Positions 8,923 through 16,349 of a DNA stretch of 64,000 bases are shown here, one piece after another. The notes beneath the pieces were generated by a model that saw nothing but the letters and a program-made list of their open reading frames with translations, made no database searches and had not been told where the DNA came from. Within the stretch, counting starts at the first letter, position 1. Every line of letters begins with the position of its first letter. The position numbers and the translations under genes are program-made. Origin of the DNA: JAADHX01 sp964569385 (GTDB lineage: Bacteria; Actinomycetota; Acidimicrobiia; Acidimicrobiales; Poriferisodalaceae); assembly GCA_964569385.1 (NCBI GenBank), contig CAZMUM010000022.1, forward strand, positions 18,695-82,694, in the 5' to 3' direction.

Positions 8923-9542
8923 ACCGGCCGAGCAAGCCCAGCAATCTCGCTGACGGGGAGCCAGTGATCGGCGAACTCATCGCCGTTATCGACGAGACAA
9001 GCCCAAGGATGGGACCTGGGGTGTACTACGTCCTCACGACCGCCGTCATGTTCAACCCCGCCGCCGTCACGACAGCGCTTGCCGCTGTGTTCGACGACAC
9101 TCCTGCCCGAACACGTGCCTTCCACTGGCACAAGGAGGGCCCCACCGCTCGACAGAAGCTCATCGACATCATCATCGGGCAGGGAGTGATCGCTCACAGC
9201 CGCTACCAGTCCGTTGCTCGGGACAAACAAGTTCGCGCTCGCCAGGCGCTCCTCGTCCATCTCGCCGAAGACCTTCATAACGAAGGCATCGATCATCTCA
9301 TCGTCGAGTCCGGCGATGAGGTCACGAACGGCCGAGACAAGACCACTCTGCTAACGCACTTCGAGGATCGCGGCGGGGTGCCATTCAGGTACGACTGGCG
9401 GAGCAAGAACGAGCCGCTGCTCTGGATCGCCGACGCGATCAACGGCGCGCTCCATGACCTCTACTTCCACGGCAATCCCGGGTGGTTCACCCAGCTCTGC
9501 GACGCGGGAGTCCTCCCCGGAGAACCGATCTACACGGAGTGA
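8919..9542 (+). CDS. DUF3800-like (RNase H-like fold) protein
   Basis: A 207-aa protein. The N-terminus IAVIDETSPRMGPGVYYVL resembles the IDESG...YYVL opening of DUF3800 proteins. AFHWHKEG, HLIVESGDEV and the C-terminal LLWIADAINGAL match the later family positions (the usual end is LQxADxxxxA). The spaced acidic residues are consistent with a metal-dependent nuclease-like core, but catalytic activity is unproven. The start ATG overlaps the previous stop (ATGA) and its own stop overlaps a GTG at 9539. DUF3800 genes are common on mobile islands. The family call is moderate; the function is unknown. Confidence 0.6.
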   Translation: MNRPSKPSNLADGEPVIGELIAVIDETSPRMGPGVYYVLTTAVMFNPAAVTTALAAVFDDTPARTRAFHWHKEGPTARQKLIDIIIGQGVIAHSRYQSVARDKQVRARQALLVHLAEDLHNEGIDHLIVESGDEVTNGRDKTTLLTHFEDRGGVPFRYDWRSKNEPLLWIADAINGALHDLYFHGNPGWFTQLCDAGVLPGEPIYTE

Positions 9543-9712
9543 AAAATGCGGAAGCCCCGGCTCCTGTCCTAGTCGACCACCTCTCGGTGGTCCTCGGCCT
9601 GGCACTCCGGGACTTGCGTCTTCACCACGACATAACACCGTGGCACATGCCCATTATCGGCCAAAGAGGCCCGAACTTCAACCCCAAGCACGGCATCATC
9701 GAAGGATTCTGA
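9539..9712 (+). CDS. 57-aa hypothetical protein, third gene of the operon
   Basis: A short frame beginning at a GTG that overlaps the stop of the DUF3800-like gene (GTGA). The sequence includes LVDHLSVVLGLALRDLRLHH and ends in GPNFNPKHGIIEGF. The overlap repeats the coupling used by the other two genes, which is the main reason to regard it as real. No family is recognised. It could alternatively be the displaced C-terminus of a longer ancestral protein after a frameshift. Confidence 0.45.
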   Translation: MKNAEAPAPVLVDHLSVVLGLALRDLRLHHDITPWHMPIIGQRGPNFNPKHGIIEGF

Positions 9713-9760
9713 CCCTAGATTGCCGACGCTGAAGGCGTCGACGCCCCAAAGAGCAGCAAA

Positions 9761-9794
9761 GCCCGACCGCTCACCGTTCGGAGAGGAGTCGGGC
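9761..9794 (+). terminator. possible transcription terminator after the three-gene operon
   Basis: An inverted repeat GCCCGAC (9761-9767)/GTCGGGC (9788-9794) is preceded by an A-rich AGCAAA and followed by CTACTTCCT. It sits 50 nt after the last stop of the 8494-9712 operon. The T-tract is weak, as is usual in high-GC genomes. Confidence 0.4.
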
Positions 9795-10439
9795 CTACTT
9801 CCTCAAGCTATTGCCGAGGCCGGTTCAGTATCGGCCAAGGTAGCCCAACCGTCAACCGCACATCACCGACAGCACCGATCACCCACCCAGATCGATCAAT
9901 CTCATCGACGAAAAATGTGAGACACTTCTGCAGATCTGACTATCTGCCCGTGCTCACTGTTTTTCGTAGCTTGGGTGGCGCGCTACTCGGCGCCGCTGGC
10001 TTCCGAGGTTAGAACGCCGTTGGAACTGAGTCCAGGCACATTGACGGAATCGCCGAGGAGCCCACCAGCTCGTCGGCTTGTCGAAATCGAGCTGTCGACC
10101 CAACGGGATGGCGGTCTGATCACGCGGCCGATTGCCGGATCCAGGATGGGTCCGATGCTGTTGCGTCGACGCGACTATCGCGCGCCACGCTTGGGCCGTG
10201 GTGCGGCGTCGCACGTCTGGCCGTCGTCCGGGATTCTGCGCTGGCGATACCGAGCGGCCCGACTCTGGATCCAGCGATCAGCAGTTCGCTCTATTGCCGG
10301 ATAACGAGCGGGTTGAGGTGCCCCCAGACGGTGTCGCTATGGGCGCCTCTGACCCGGTGTTCGGAGACGCTCGTCCACCGTGGTTCTGGGCCGCTATTCC
10401 GGGACAGGTAGCCGAGCGCGGACGCGCCGTTATGCGCTC
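9795..10439. other. island stretch without a recognisable gene
   Basis: About 640 bp. Open frames exist on both strands, but they are Arg/Pro/Ser-rich, overlap one another and have no family-like motifs, so I regard them as non-coding or eroded sequence. No tRNA, insertion-sequence end or strong palindrome is seen. Confidence 0.5.
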
Positions 10440-10742
10440 CTATGCCCCAGCCGCGATCAACACGTCTTCCAGAAGCTCTCGGGGCGGTGACGTGAAGAAC
10501 TGCCCGAAGTCGGCAAGGATCTCGTTCACCTCATCGTTCACCTCATCGTTCACAGCGTCGAAAGCGTCCTCACTCTCGAACACAGCGAACGACGTGCCTT
10601 CGCCTGTCGCTCGGTTCGCAACAAGATGCCATGAGGTCAGGCCTGGGAACGTGGCGATCTGGTCCTTCGCCGATGACCCGAACGCGAGGACCTCCTCCCA
10701 CCTGTCGCGGTCCAGGTCGACGGTCACAGTCCTTGCGTACAT
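10440..10742 (-). CDS. small ABM-like (dimeric alpha-beta barrel) protein
   Basis: 100 aa from the ATG at 10742 (MYARTVTVDLDRDRWEEVL). The pattern of a short strand, a helix, and then FPGLTSWHLVANRATGEGTS and FAVFESEDAFDAV fits the antibiotic-biosynthesis-monooxygenase/EthD-like barrel fold. No catalytic role can be assigned. A perfect 12-nt tandem repeat inside the gene produces NDEVNDEVNE (residues ~76-85). It stands alone on the minus strand in the island; a longer frame from 10775 has no better start signal. Confidence 0.55.
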   Translation of the reverse strand: MYARTVTVDLDRDRWEEVLAFGSSAKDQIATFPGLTSWHLVANRATGEGTSFAVFESEDAFDAVNDEVNDEVNEILADFGQFFTSPPRELLEDVLIAAGA

Positions 10743-10952
10743 GCTTGCTTCAGTTTCGTCGGGTGCCGACACCACTTACGCGCGGCCACACCGCTCCGTA
10801 TTGCCGGTTATCGCTCGGGTTCTCAGGCTACCGATGGCGCTATGTCGCCCCGTCGGTGTGATTGCTGGCAAGCTTGCGATGTGGGAGCCACGTACGACAG
10901 GCCATCAGGCGCTGCCTCAGCTTGGAATCGTTGGCACCGTTCGCCTCATGCG

Positions 10953-11351
10953 ATGGCGGCGGCTGCTGCCCTTGTCTACGCGGCGATATCGGTCACGCTT
11001 TTAGTCCTGGTGGGTTCGGAACTCGACCGAGACGCAGTCTTCCCATTTGCAGGAAATCCTGGGGGCGAGACCACCTTTAGCTCCGGTCCCACCCCAGCCA
11101 ACCCTCCGGATTCTGTCCGCTACGCGATCGCGGCAATAGGCGGTGTTGTGGCGGTCCCGATCGTGTTTCGTAGACGGCTGTTTCTCTTAGCTCTCTCCGC
11201 AAGCACGCTCGTGATCACCATCGCCCTGGTCATAACCATTCTGCGCCTCGGCCTACTCCTCACGCCCGTCCTCACCTTCCAGGTACTAGCGCTACGTCGC
11301 ATCCTGGACGGCGCGAAGTTCGACAACTCTCACGATGACCCGGCTGAATGA
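10953..11351 (+). CDS. small hypothetical membrane protein
   Basis: 132 aa from the ATG at 10953. Hydrophobic segments are MAAAAALVYAAISVTLLVLV, YAIAAIGGVVAVPIVF, and a long pair LFLLALSASTLVITIALV / LGLLLTPVLTFQVLAL, so four membrane spans are likely. An extracytoplasmic loop of ~30 residues rich in Gly/Pro/Thr separates spans 1 and 2. The frame is open further upstream (from 10842), but that part lacks coding character. No family is recognised; it lies downstream of the integrase on the opposite strand. Confidence 0.5.
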   Translation: MAAAAALVYAAISVTLLVLVGSELDRDAVFPFAGNPGGETTFSSGPTPANPPDSVRYAIAAIGGVVAVPIVFRRRLFLLALSASTLVITIALVITILRLGLLLTPVLTFQVLALRRILDGAKFDNSHDDPAE

Positions 11352-11451
11352 GTCTCAACGGACTCTGACCCCGGAGAGGGCGGGAGTCGAAGCCTCGCTC
11401 TTGAAACGATCGGTATAGTCCAGGAGCTCGGAGGTGTCATAGCGGGCGCGC

Positions 11452-12714
11452 CTAGGCTGGCCGTTGGTGCTGTTCAAGGTGGCGCCGCCATGGTCCGTGA
11501 CGAGTGTTTCTTGTGAGCTTGCTCGCCGTGTCGGCGGCGCCTTCGCTGTTGTCGGTCCCGCTGATGAAATCGGCGACGCCCTGAGCTGCGGCTGCTTGCA
11601 TCCCGGGCATGACATGGGAGTACACGTTCAACGTCACCGACGTGTTCGCGTGCCCGAGACGCTGCGACACCACATTGATCGGTACCCCACTCGCCAGAGA
11701 GATCGTCGCGTAGGTATGTCGCAGGTCATGAAACCGGATCCGAGGCAGCCCAACATGAGCGCTGATCCGCAGGTACCGTTCAGACAGATAGTCCGGCCCC
11801 ACCCGCACGAAATGTGGTTTGAGAAACACAAACCGGTCCGGGTTAGCCAGCCCCAACCGCGCTGCTGCCGCGGTCTGACGCTCACGGTGCTCAACGATCC
11901 GGCGAGTCGTGTCACGGTCGATATCGATAAGGCAACCGGTGCCGCTCTTGGGTGAGGTCACCACCATCTCGGTCCCGATCCGGCTCCGAGTCTGACGGAT
12001 GTAGACACGCTGATTGTCGAAGTCGACGTCATCCCAAAGCAATGCCGCAGCCTCGCCTCGGCGCATCCCCGTCAATGCCACAAGATGCCAGGCCGGCTCA
12101 AGAGGCTCGCCCTCCACCGCAGCGAGAAACAATCGCAGCTCGTGAGGCTGCCAGAACCTCAGCGGTGTCCTCCGTGGCGAACGTCGCGGCGGGGGCGACG
12201 CGAGTTCAGCAACGTTCCTCGCGACCAACCCGGCAGCGCACGCATCTCGCAGCGTCAGCCGAATGATCACATGAACGTTACGGACCGTGTGGGGGCCGAG
12301 CCCGCGCCGGCCGTCGGTGCGGCCTTCGCGAAGCAGCCGGTGTAGAGCCGATTCAGATGCTCGGCCCGCAGACTTGTCAACCGGATGCGGCCAAGCGACG
12401 GCAGAACTGATGACGAAGTTTGACTCATGCGCGTCAGCGGTCGACGGCTTCACCCGATTCATGATCAACACCCACCAGCCGCCGCCAACCCGCTCATCAA
12501 CTGTTAATGCGCTCGGTTCGACGTCGGTGCCGGCTTCGAGTTCGACGACCAGAGCCACACGGTGCGTTTCGGCTTCGGCTCGGGTGGCGAAACTGCCGTG
12601 CCACTTCTGACGCCGTTTGCCGTCCGGGTCCCGGCCGATGTCGATCACGACATACCAACCGGTCTTCGTGCCCGCCTTCGTCTTCCACCGGCGCCGCGCC
12701 ACATGCCCCTTCAC
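11452..12714 (-). CDS. tyrosine recombinase (phage-type integrase) with a frameshifted core-binding segment
   Basis: ~420 aa from a GTG at 12714 (the frame is open to 12864). An AP2-like arm-binding domain comes first (GWYVVIDIGRDPDGKRRQKW). The catalytic domain is complete: Arg in ALTGMRRGEAAAL, HDLRHTYAT (H-x-x-R), LGHANTS, and the Tyr nucleophile in NVYSHVMP. Between VKPSTADA and LLREGRTDGR the expected core-binding sequence is not in frame; at 12339-12408 it is found intact in a neighbouring frame (VLPSLGRIRLTSLRAEHLN). Two compensating indels therefore scramble ~25 residues while leaving the frame open. The enzyme may be impaired. The excisionase-like gene at 12978 is divergent from it. 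Confidence 0.8.
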   Translation of the reverse strand: MKGHVARRRWKTKAGTKTGWYVVIDIGRDPDGKRRQKWHGSFATRAEAETHRVALVVELEAGTDVEPSALTVDERVGGGWWVLIMNRVKPSTADAHESNFVISSAVAWPHPVDKSAGRASESALHRLLREGRTDGRRGLGPHTVRNVHVIIRLTLRDACAAGLVARNVAELASPPPRRSPRRTPLRFWQPHELRLFLAAVEGEPLEPAWHLVALTGMRRGEAAALLWDDVDFDNQRVYIRQTRSRIGTEMVVTSPKSGTGCLIDIDRDTTRRIVEHRERQTAAAARLGLANPDRFVFLKPHFVRVGPDYLSERYLRISAHVGLPRIRFHDLRHTYATISLASGVPINVVSQRLGHANTSVTLNVYSHVMPGMQAAAAQGVADFISGTDNSEGAADTASKLTRNTRHGPWRRHLEQHQRPA

Positions 12715-12977
12715 CACGAACCCCGACCATCGACGCTGGCCCACCCAAAGGGACAAAGCGTTAGATCGAGGTTGGAAGAATCGGGCCGCCACCACCCGGC
12801 TGCACCCCCACCACGGCCGACATCCACGGCCCGGAAACGCTCCGACCCGGCCAAAGCCCGGCATCTGCGCTTGATCAAGTCTTCGCTCCTACTCACTTCG
12901 TTCGAGGTGGAGGCTCTGCTGCCCCTCCGACTCCGCTCCGGGTTGCCTCCCATCATCCCCGGCAGCCGACTCCTCTG

Positions 12978-13238
12978 ATGACCGTTCCTGGCGGTTTGTC
13001 CCAATCGACGAATCTTGCGGCCCACAGGTTGTACTTGAATCGACAATCTCAAACTCTGGAAGCACGCGAACATGGACTAATCGACATTGACGGACTCGCG
13101 GAGAGGCTCGGTGTGTCTGAGCGATTCGTACGGCGTCTGATCGCCGAGCGGCGTGTCCCGTTCTCCAGGGTCGGCAAGTTCATCCGCTTCGATTCCAACG
13201 ACATTGACCAGTGGATCGAGAACCGTCGGGTCGTCTAG
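12978..13238 (+). CDS. excisionase-family HTH protein
   Basis: 86 aa. Residues ~35-85 form a MerR/excisionase-type winged helix (LIDIDGLAERLGVSERFVRR, then VPFSRVGKFIRF and IDQWIENRR), as in the small DNA-binding proteins encoded next to integrases. The first ~30 residues are not family-like, so an internal TTG could be the true start. It lies 264 bp from, and divergent to, the integrase and probably directs excision or regulates it (inference). Confidence 0.75.
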   Translation: MTVPGGLSQSTNLAAHRLYLNRQSQTLEAREHGLIDIDGLAERLGVSERFVRRLIAERRVPFSRVGKFIRFDSNDIDQWIENRRVV

Positions 13239-13305
13239 TGAGTATCTCGCGGCCCGTTCCGAATTGTCACTGTTCGAGGGTGTGGTGTCTTGCCATCATG
13301 ACTTC

Positions 13306-13509
13306 ATGCCTAAGCAGACCACTGTCCGCCTGCCCGATGAACTCGCCGACGAAGCCGTTGCACGCGTTCAAGGCAGCAGCGTCAACCAACTGATCATCGA
13401 CTCACTCACTGCCGAAATCGAACGCGTCCGCTCCGACGAAGACTTCACCTCCCGCGCCAAGCGTCTCATCGAACGCGACAAGGAGCTCCTCGAGCGTCTC
13501 GGCAAGTGA
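13306..13509 (+). CDS. ribbon-helix-helix antitoxin-like protein
   Basis: 67 aa from the ATG at 13306. KQTTVRLPDELADEA is a typical ribbon-helix-helix opening, and the C-terminal half is charged and helical (RAKRLIERDKELLERL), as in antitoxins. Its stop overlaps the GTG of the decayed Doc gene (GTGA), which is the usual antitoxin-toxin arrangement. Upstream frames in the same phase lack conservation. With a broken toxin, it may survive only as an orphan repressor. Confidence 0.7.
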   Translation: MPKQTTVRLPDELADEAVARVQGSSVNQLIIDSLTAEIERVRSDEDFTSRAKRLIERDKELLERLGK

Positions 13510-13812
13510 CGAGATACATCACCCTCGCCGAATACCTCGTGATCACCGAGCTTGCGACCGGCTTCGCAGCTGAGGACCTCCTCAGAGCGGGACGGCTCGA
13601 TATGGCGGACTCCGCTTTGCACGCACCCGAGGCTGGCTTGACGATCAAGACTTCTACCCCGACATTTACGACAAAGCCGCCGCCCTCTGCTGGCGCCTAG
13701 CTCGTAACCACCCGCTGCCCGATGGCAACGAGTGGGCCGCATGGGCAACCCTCACACTCTTCATCGATCTGAACGACGGACGTTGGGATCCCGATCCGCC
13801 CGAACTCGACCT
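13506..13812 (+). pseudogene. Doc/Fic-family toxin, frameshifted and truncated
   Basis: It starts as YITLAEYLVITELATGFAAE with LLRAGRLDMADSALHAPEAG, the Doc N-terminus. A one-base deletion near 13637 then moves the frame, and DFYPDIYDKAAALCWRLARN continues in the next frame. The Fic/Doc motif, normally H-P-L-P-D-G-N-K-R, reads HPLPDGNEWAAW, so the conserved Lys and Arg are lost too. The C-terminal part of Doc is missing: after DPDPPELD the sequence joins an unrelated gene. The toxin is therefore inactive by three independent changes. Confidence 0.75.
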
Positions 13813-14132
13813 GATTGCCGCCAGCGACTGGCGGCGCATCCCGCCGCGCCTGGACTGGCAGCCGATCTTCTACCCAGTACTCAACGAGGCCTACGCAACC
13901 CGCATCGCCAGGGAATGGAACACCAAAGGCGACGCCAACGGCAACGTCGGCTACCGTCCTCCGCTTCGACGTCGACACCGACTACCTCGACCAGTTCGAC
14001 ACGCAGCAGGTCGGCGACAACGAATGCCTCGAGTACTGGATCCCCGCCGAAGGACTCGACACGTTCAACGACCACATCCACGGCGAGATCGAAGTCGTCT
14101 CTGAGTGGAGAAGCACAGAGAGCAACGGATGA
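13813..14132 (+). pseudogene. fragment of a conserved hypothetical gene fused to the doc relic
   Basis: It continues in the shifted doc frame as SDWRRIPPRLDWQPIFYPVL and EAYATRIAREWN. After a one-base insertion at ~13952 it goes on as TVLRFDVDTDYLDQFD and EYWIPAEGLDTFNDHI. From memory this arrangement resembles a small actinobacterial family ending in WIPAEELxxFNxxIxGxIEV; I cannot name its function. The 5' end is missing because of the deletion that joined it to doc. The stop overlaps the ATG of the next gene (ATGA). Confidence 0.5.
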
Positions 14133-14863
14133 ACAGCCCTCAGAGTCGCGAGGACCGAATCCGCCACCTCCTCGACGAGCTGGACGAACACAGCCAGGGA
14201 AGGGACGAGGACGCCCAGGCCGAACTGATTCGCATCGGCCCCGCAGCAATTCCGGCACTTGTAGAACGAACACCAAGCCTGTCGGCGGGCGGGCAGCTCT
14301 GCGCTATCGAGGTGTTTCGCGAGCTCGAGGTTCCGGAACCGGAGGGCGTACTGATCGGCCTGCTTTCAAGTAAGAACGCTACTGTCCGCCACTGGGCATC
14401 TGAAGCAGTCGGCCATCTCGGAATGACGAATGCCGTGCCCGAGCTCCAGTCGTTGCTCCTTCGTTCACGTGGTGCTGGGACGGTTCCAGACGAACTCGAG
14501 CCGGTGAGCCGCACGTCACGCTCTCACAGCGCTCGGCGGTCGTACGCCGGCTATGGCTGCGAGGCAATGACACCAGACGACAGGCTGGGGATAGTCGTAC
14601 CGGAGCACCTCCTGACCACAGCAGTCGAAGCGCTGAGCGCGGATGGGCAGGTCATTGCGTACTTCCAGAGGTGGCGACCTTGGAACGACACTTGGACCTG
14701 GGTGGACGGCTCATCGTTCCACTTCGACTCGGATGATCCTTGGGCGGATCTTGTCGAGCGGTCACTTGATCAAACGACCGCTGCAGCAGCTGGCCTCGCC
14801 CACACGGAAGACGGTGTCGTGACCATTGAGTGGCTCGGGGTAGAAGACTGGCCACCGAGCTGA
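14129..14863 (+). CDS. HEAT-repeat protein
   Basis: 244 aa. The first ~115 residues are two to three HEAT-like helical repeats (LIRIGPAAIPALVERTPSL, and ATVRHWASEAVGHLGMTNA). The C-terminal half is Trp-rich and acidic (YFQRWRPWNDTWTWVDGSSF) and unrecognised. HEAT modules usually mediate protein contacts. The ATG overlaps the stop of the preceding relic, so it was once translated as part of that operon. The function is unknown. Confidence 0.65.
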   Translation: MNSPQSREDRIRHLLDELDEHSQGRDEDAQAELIRIGPAAIPALVERTPSLSAGGQLCAIEVFRELEVPEPEGVLIGLLSSKNATVRHWASEAVGHLGMTNAVPELQSLLLRSRGAGTVPDELEPVSRTSRSHSARRSYAGYGCEAMTPDDRLGIVVPEHLLTTAVEALSADGQVIAYFQRWRPWNDTWTWVDGSSFHFDSDDPWADLVERSLDQTTAAAAGLAHTEDGVVTIEWLGVEDWPPS

Positions 14864-14884
14864 AGCGAGCCGAGAATCTTCGGC

Positions 14885-15156
14885 GTGCCTAGAGCATCGG
14901 CGAACAGGGGTCGCGAGCGGGGTTCAGCGGGGAGTTCGCCAAGCACCCGAAACCGCTTCTCACCTGCGAAAACGCTGGTCAGCGGCATGCCTCGCCGATC
15001 CGGCCCCTCAGCTTCCCAAGCTGATAACGCGAGTTCGATTCTCGTCACCTGCTCCACTAATAAGCTCAGATCAGATGCCCTAAAGAGGTCATCTGGTTAG
15101 ATCGCCACCTCGCCTCATGCTTACAATGTGCCTAGAACATCGGGGATCAGGGGGCG
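14885..15156 (+). repeat. imperfect direct repeat pair flanking the tRNA-Gly fragment
   Basis: Two ~29-bp near-identical segments begin GTGCCTAGA, at 14885-14913 and 15128-15156; they differ at about five positions. The right copy lies directly before the integrase fragment at 15160, and the left one lies upstream of the tRNA fragment. They may be duplicated integrase promoter/attachment-arm sequence. Confidence 0.55.
15008..15056 (+). pseudogene. 3' half of tRNA-Gly(CCC), probable attachment site
   Basis: From the anticodon stem onward the sequence is that of a tRNA-Gly: stem-loop CAGC-TTCCCAA-GCTG with anticodon CCC, a T-arm with TTCGATT between GCGAG and CTCGT, acceptor 3' strand CACCTGC (15046-15052), discriminator T and an encoded CCA (15054-15056). 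The 5' half (D-arm and acceptor 5' strand) is absent upstream, so it cannot be a functional tRNA. A tRNA 3' half beside an integrase gene is the classic product of site-specific integration. A minus-strand frame across it is an artefact. Confidence 0.75.
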
Positions 15157-15159
15157 TCA

Positions 15160-15474
15160 ATGCGGAGGCCACTCAGCAACATCCGCAAGTTGAGTAGCGG
15201 CTGTTACCAGGCCCGCTACTGGCGACTGGGTAAACAAGTTGCTGCCGATGCCACCTTCGTGACCAAGACCGATGCCCGACCATGGCTCGCGCAGGTCGAG
15301 ACGGGATTCGATCGAGGCCAGGATATCGCCCCATCGGGGGGACGGCAGCGATTCTCGACTTTGGCTGATATCTGGCTTGAGCAGCGCATCACCGAGGCCA
15401 TCCATCCGCGGTTCAGCGCGCTGGTCTGGGTAGGCGAAACCTTGGGCCTCAGATTCGGCGAGCTCACAGCATGA
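15160..15474 (+). pseudogene. tyrosine integrase with internal deletion (right copy)
   Basis: A 104-codon frame. RPLSNIRKLSSGCYQARYW and FVTKTDARPWLAQVE are the integrase N-terminal domain. After STLADIWLEQRI it jumps to HPRFSALVWVGETLGLRFGE, the segment carrying the first catalytic Arg, and then stops. The core-binding domain and the rest of the catalytic domain are missing. It lies ~100 nt downstream of the tRNA-Gly fragment, the expected place for an integrase that used that site, and is related to the fragment at 8271. Confidence 0.75.
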
Positions 15475-15559
15475 GCGTGAGCGGGTTTCCGCCAACGAGA
15501 TCGATGAGCTTATCCAGGGCCAGTTCGCACCCAGACTGGCCGGGTCTGGCTTCGCCCAA

Positions 15560-16195
15560 GTGAAGCCACGCCGGTGGATTCGATCCACCAAGGCTCCGAT
15601 ACGCGAAATCGTTCAAGTCGTAGCGTTGAAGGGCGCTTCGTACATCCCGGTTTGGGGAGTCTCCGTCGATTTCATTCCCCACCGCACCGGGCGCCGCTTC
15701 GCGTGGCACCGGACCGAGAGATCAGCGTTGTTCGACCTACGCGTCGACCCGCTCGACTGGCCTGCCGAAGAAGCAGCTGAGCGCTTCGAGTTCGGCCGAT
15801 TCGAGGGCAGCGGAGCAGTCGGTCGCGGACAGTTTGGAACGCGCTCTCCATCGCGCGCCATCAAGAGGTCTGCAGCGGCGACAGTAAGGGCATCTGCGAC
15901 TTGGTTCGATCAGGTTGACGGCCTCGGTTCGCTGCGCCAACTCTTCGAGGAAGCACAAGCCAGGCCGGTCCACCGCTTCAGCTTCGACAGCTACGTGCAA
16001 CATCGACTCGCCTTCGCGTTCGTTCTCGCGGCACTTGGTGAAACCGAGCGGAGTGACGAAGAACTCGCCGCGTGGCTCGAGCTCCACGGCGAAGGCCTCC
16101 TCGAGTCAGCGATCCATGACCTGGGCGAACGCCACCGCACCGCTAAGTCAGCGTCCGCTAGCTTGCCGCGCCCAGGACGTGGACGGCACCAGTGA
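15560..16195 (+). CDS. hypothetical protein, possibly DUF4304-like, 5' end uncertain
   Basis: 211 aa from the GTG at 15560. The frame is open back to 15434, and the translated upstream part (NEIDELIQGQFAPRLAGSGF) continues the protein naturally, but no ATG, GTG or TTG is available there. The gene may therefore have lost its start when it was joined to the integrase relic. REIVQVVALKGASYIPVWGV resembles the central strand of DUF4304-type proteins (weak). The C-terminal ~90 aa are helical. The function is unknown. Confidence 0.5.
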   Translation: MKPRRWIRSTKAPIREIVQVVALKGASYIPVWGVSVDFIPHRTGRRFAWHRTERSALFDLRVDPLDWPAEEAAERFEFGRFEGSGAVGRGQFGTRSPSRAIKRSAAATVRASATWFDQVDGLGSLRQLFEEAQARPVHRFSFDSYVQHRLAFAFVLAALGETERSDEELAAWLELHGEGLLESAIHDLGERHRTAKSASASLPRPGRGRHQ

Positions 16196-16349
16196 CGGTT
16201 CGGGCGGTCCGTCTCGCCAACCAGCTTCTCGAGCTGAGTCGGCGATGGGTCCGAGTCGATTGAACTCCCTGACCTCGCACAGAACGATTGTTTGAGATTA
16301 TGTGTTAACACACGGTGAATAGTGAAGGCGAGTTGATAGGGTCGTACCT
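16196..16349 (+). promoter_or_regulatory. leader of the DUF222-HNH gene with a palindrome
   Basis: A perfect palindrome TGTGTTAACACA lies at 16301-16312. GTGAATAGTG (16315-16324) is followed by TAGGGT at 16337-16342, 7 nt before the ATG at 16350. The same 10-mer occurs at 63948, upstream of an ATG at the right edge of the window. A -35/-10 reading with a leaderless start is possible but not secure. Confidence 0.35.

Larger units (their letters stand above)
8250..15474. mobile_element. remnant integrative element(s) bounded by two integrase 5'-end fragments
   Basis: Two same-oriented fragments encode related tyrosine-integrase N-terminal domains (GRYQARYWNLGKQ at 8301 and GCYQARYWRLGKQ at ~15199) and bound ~7 kb of accessory genes. 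Inside are a further integrase, an excisionase-like gene, toxin-antitoxin relics and a tRNA-Gly 3' half next to the right-hand integrase fragment. An intact tRNA-Gly is not in the window, so exact ends cannot be set. Nested or successive insertions followed by decay are the simplest explanation (inference). Confidence 0.6.

Noticed and set aside
9720..10304. Short frames on both strands after the three-gene operon
   Set aside because: No motif, no start signal and mutually overlapping; treated as non-coding.
10132..11004. 290-codon plus-strand frame
   Set aside because: It runs antisense to the ABM-like gene and has no conserved motif; composition is Arg/Ser-rich shadow-like.
14770..15057. 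95-aa minus-strand frame over the tRNA fragment
   Set aside because: It is the antisense of the tRNA-Gly 3' half, a common source of false proteins, and has no start signal.
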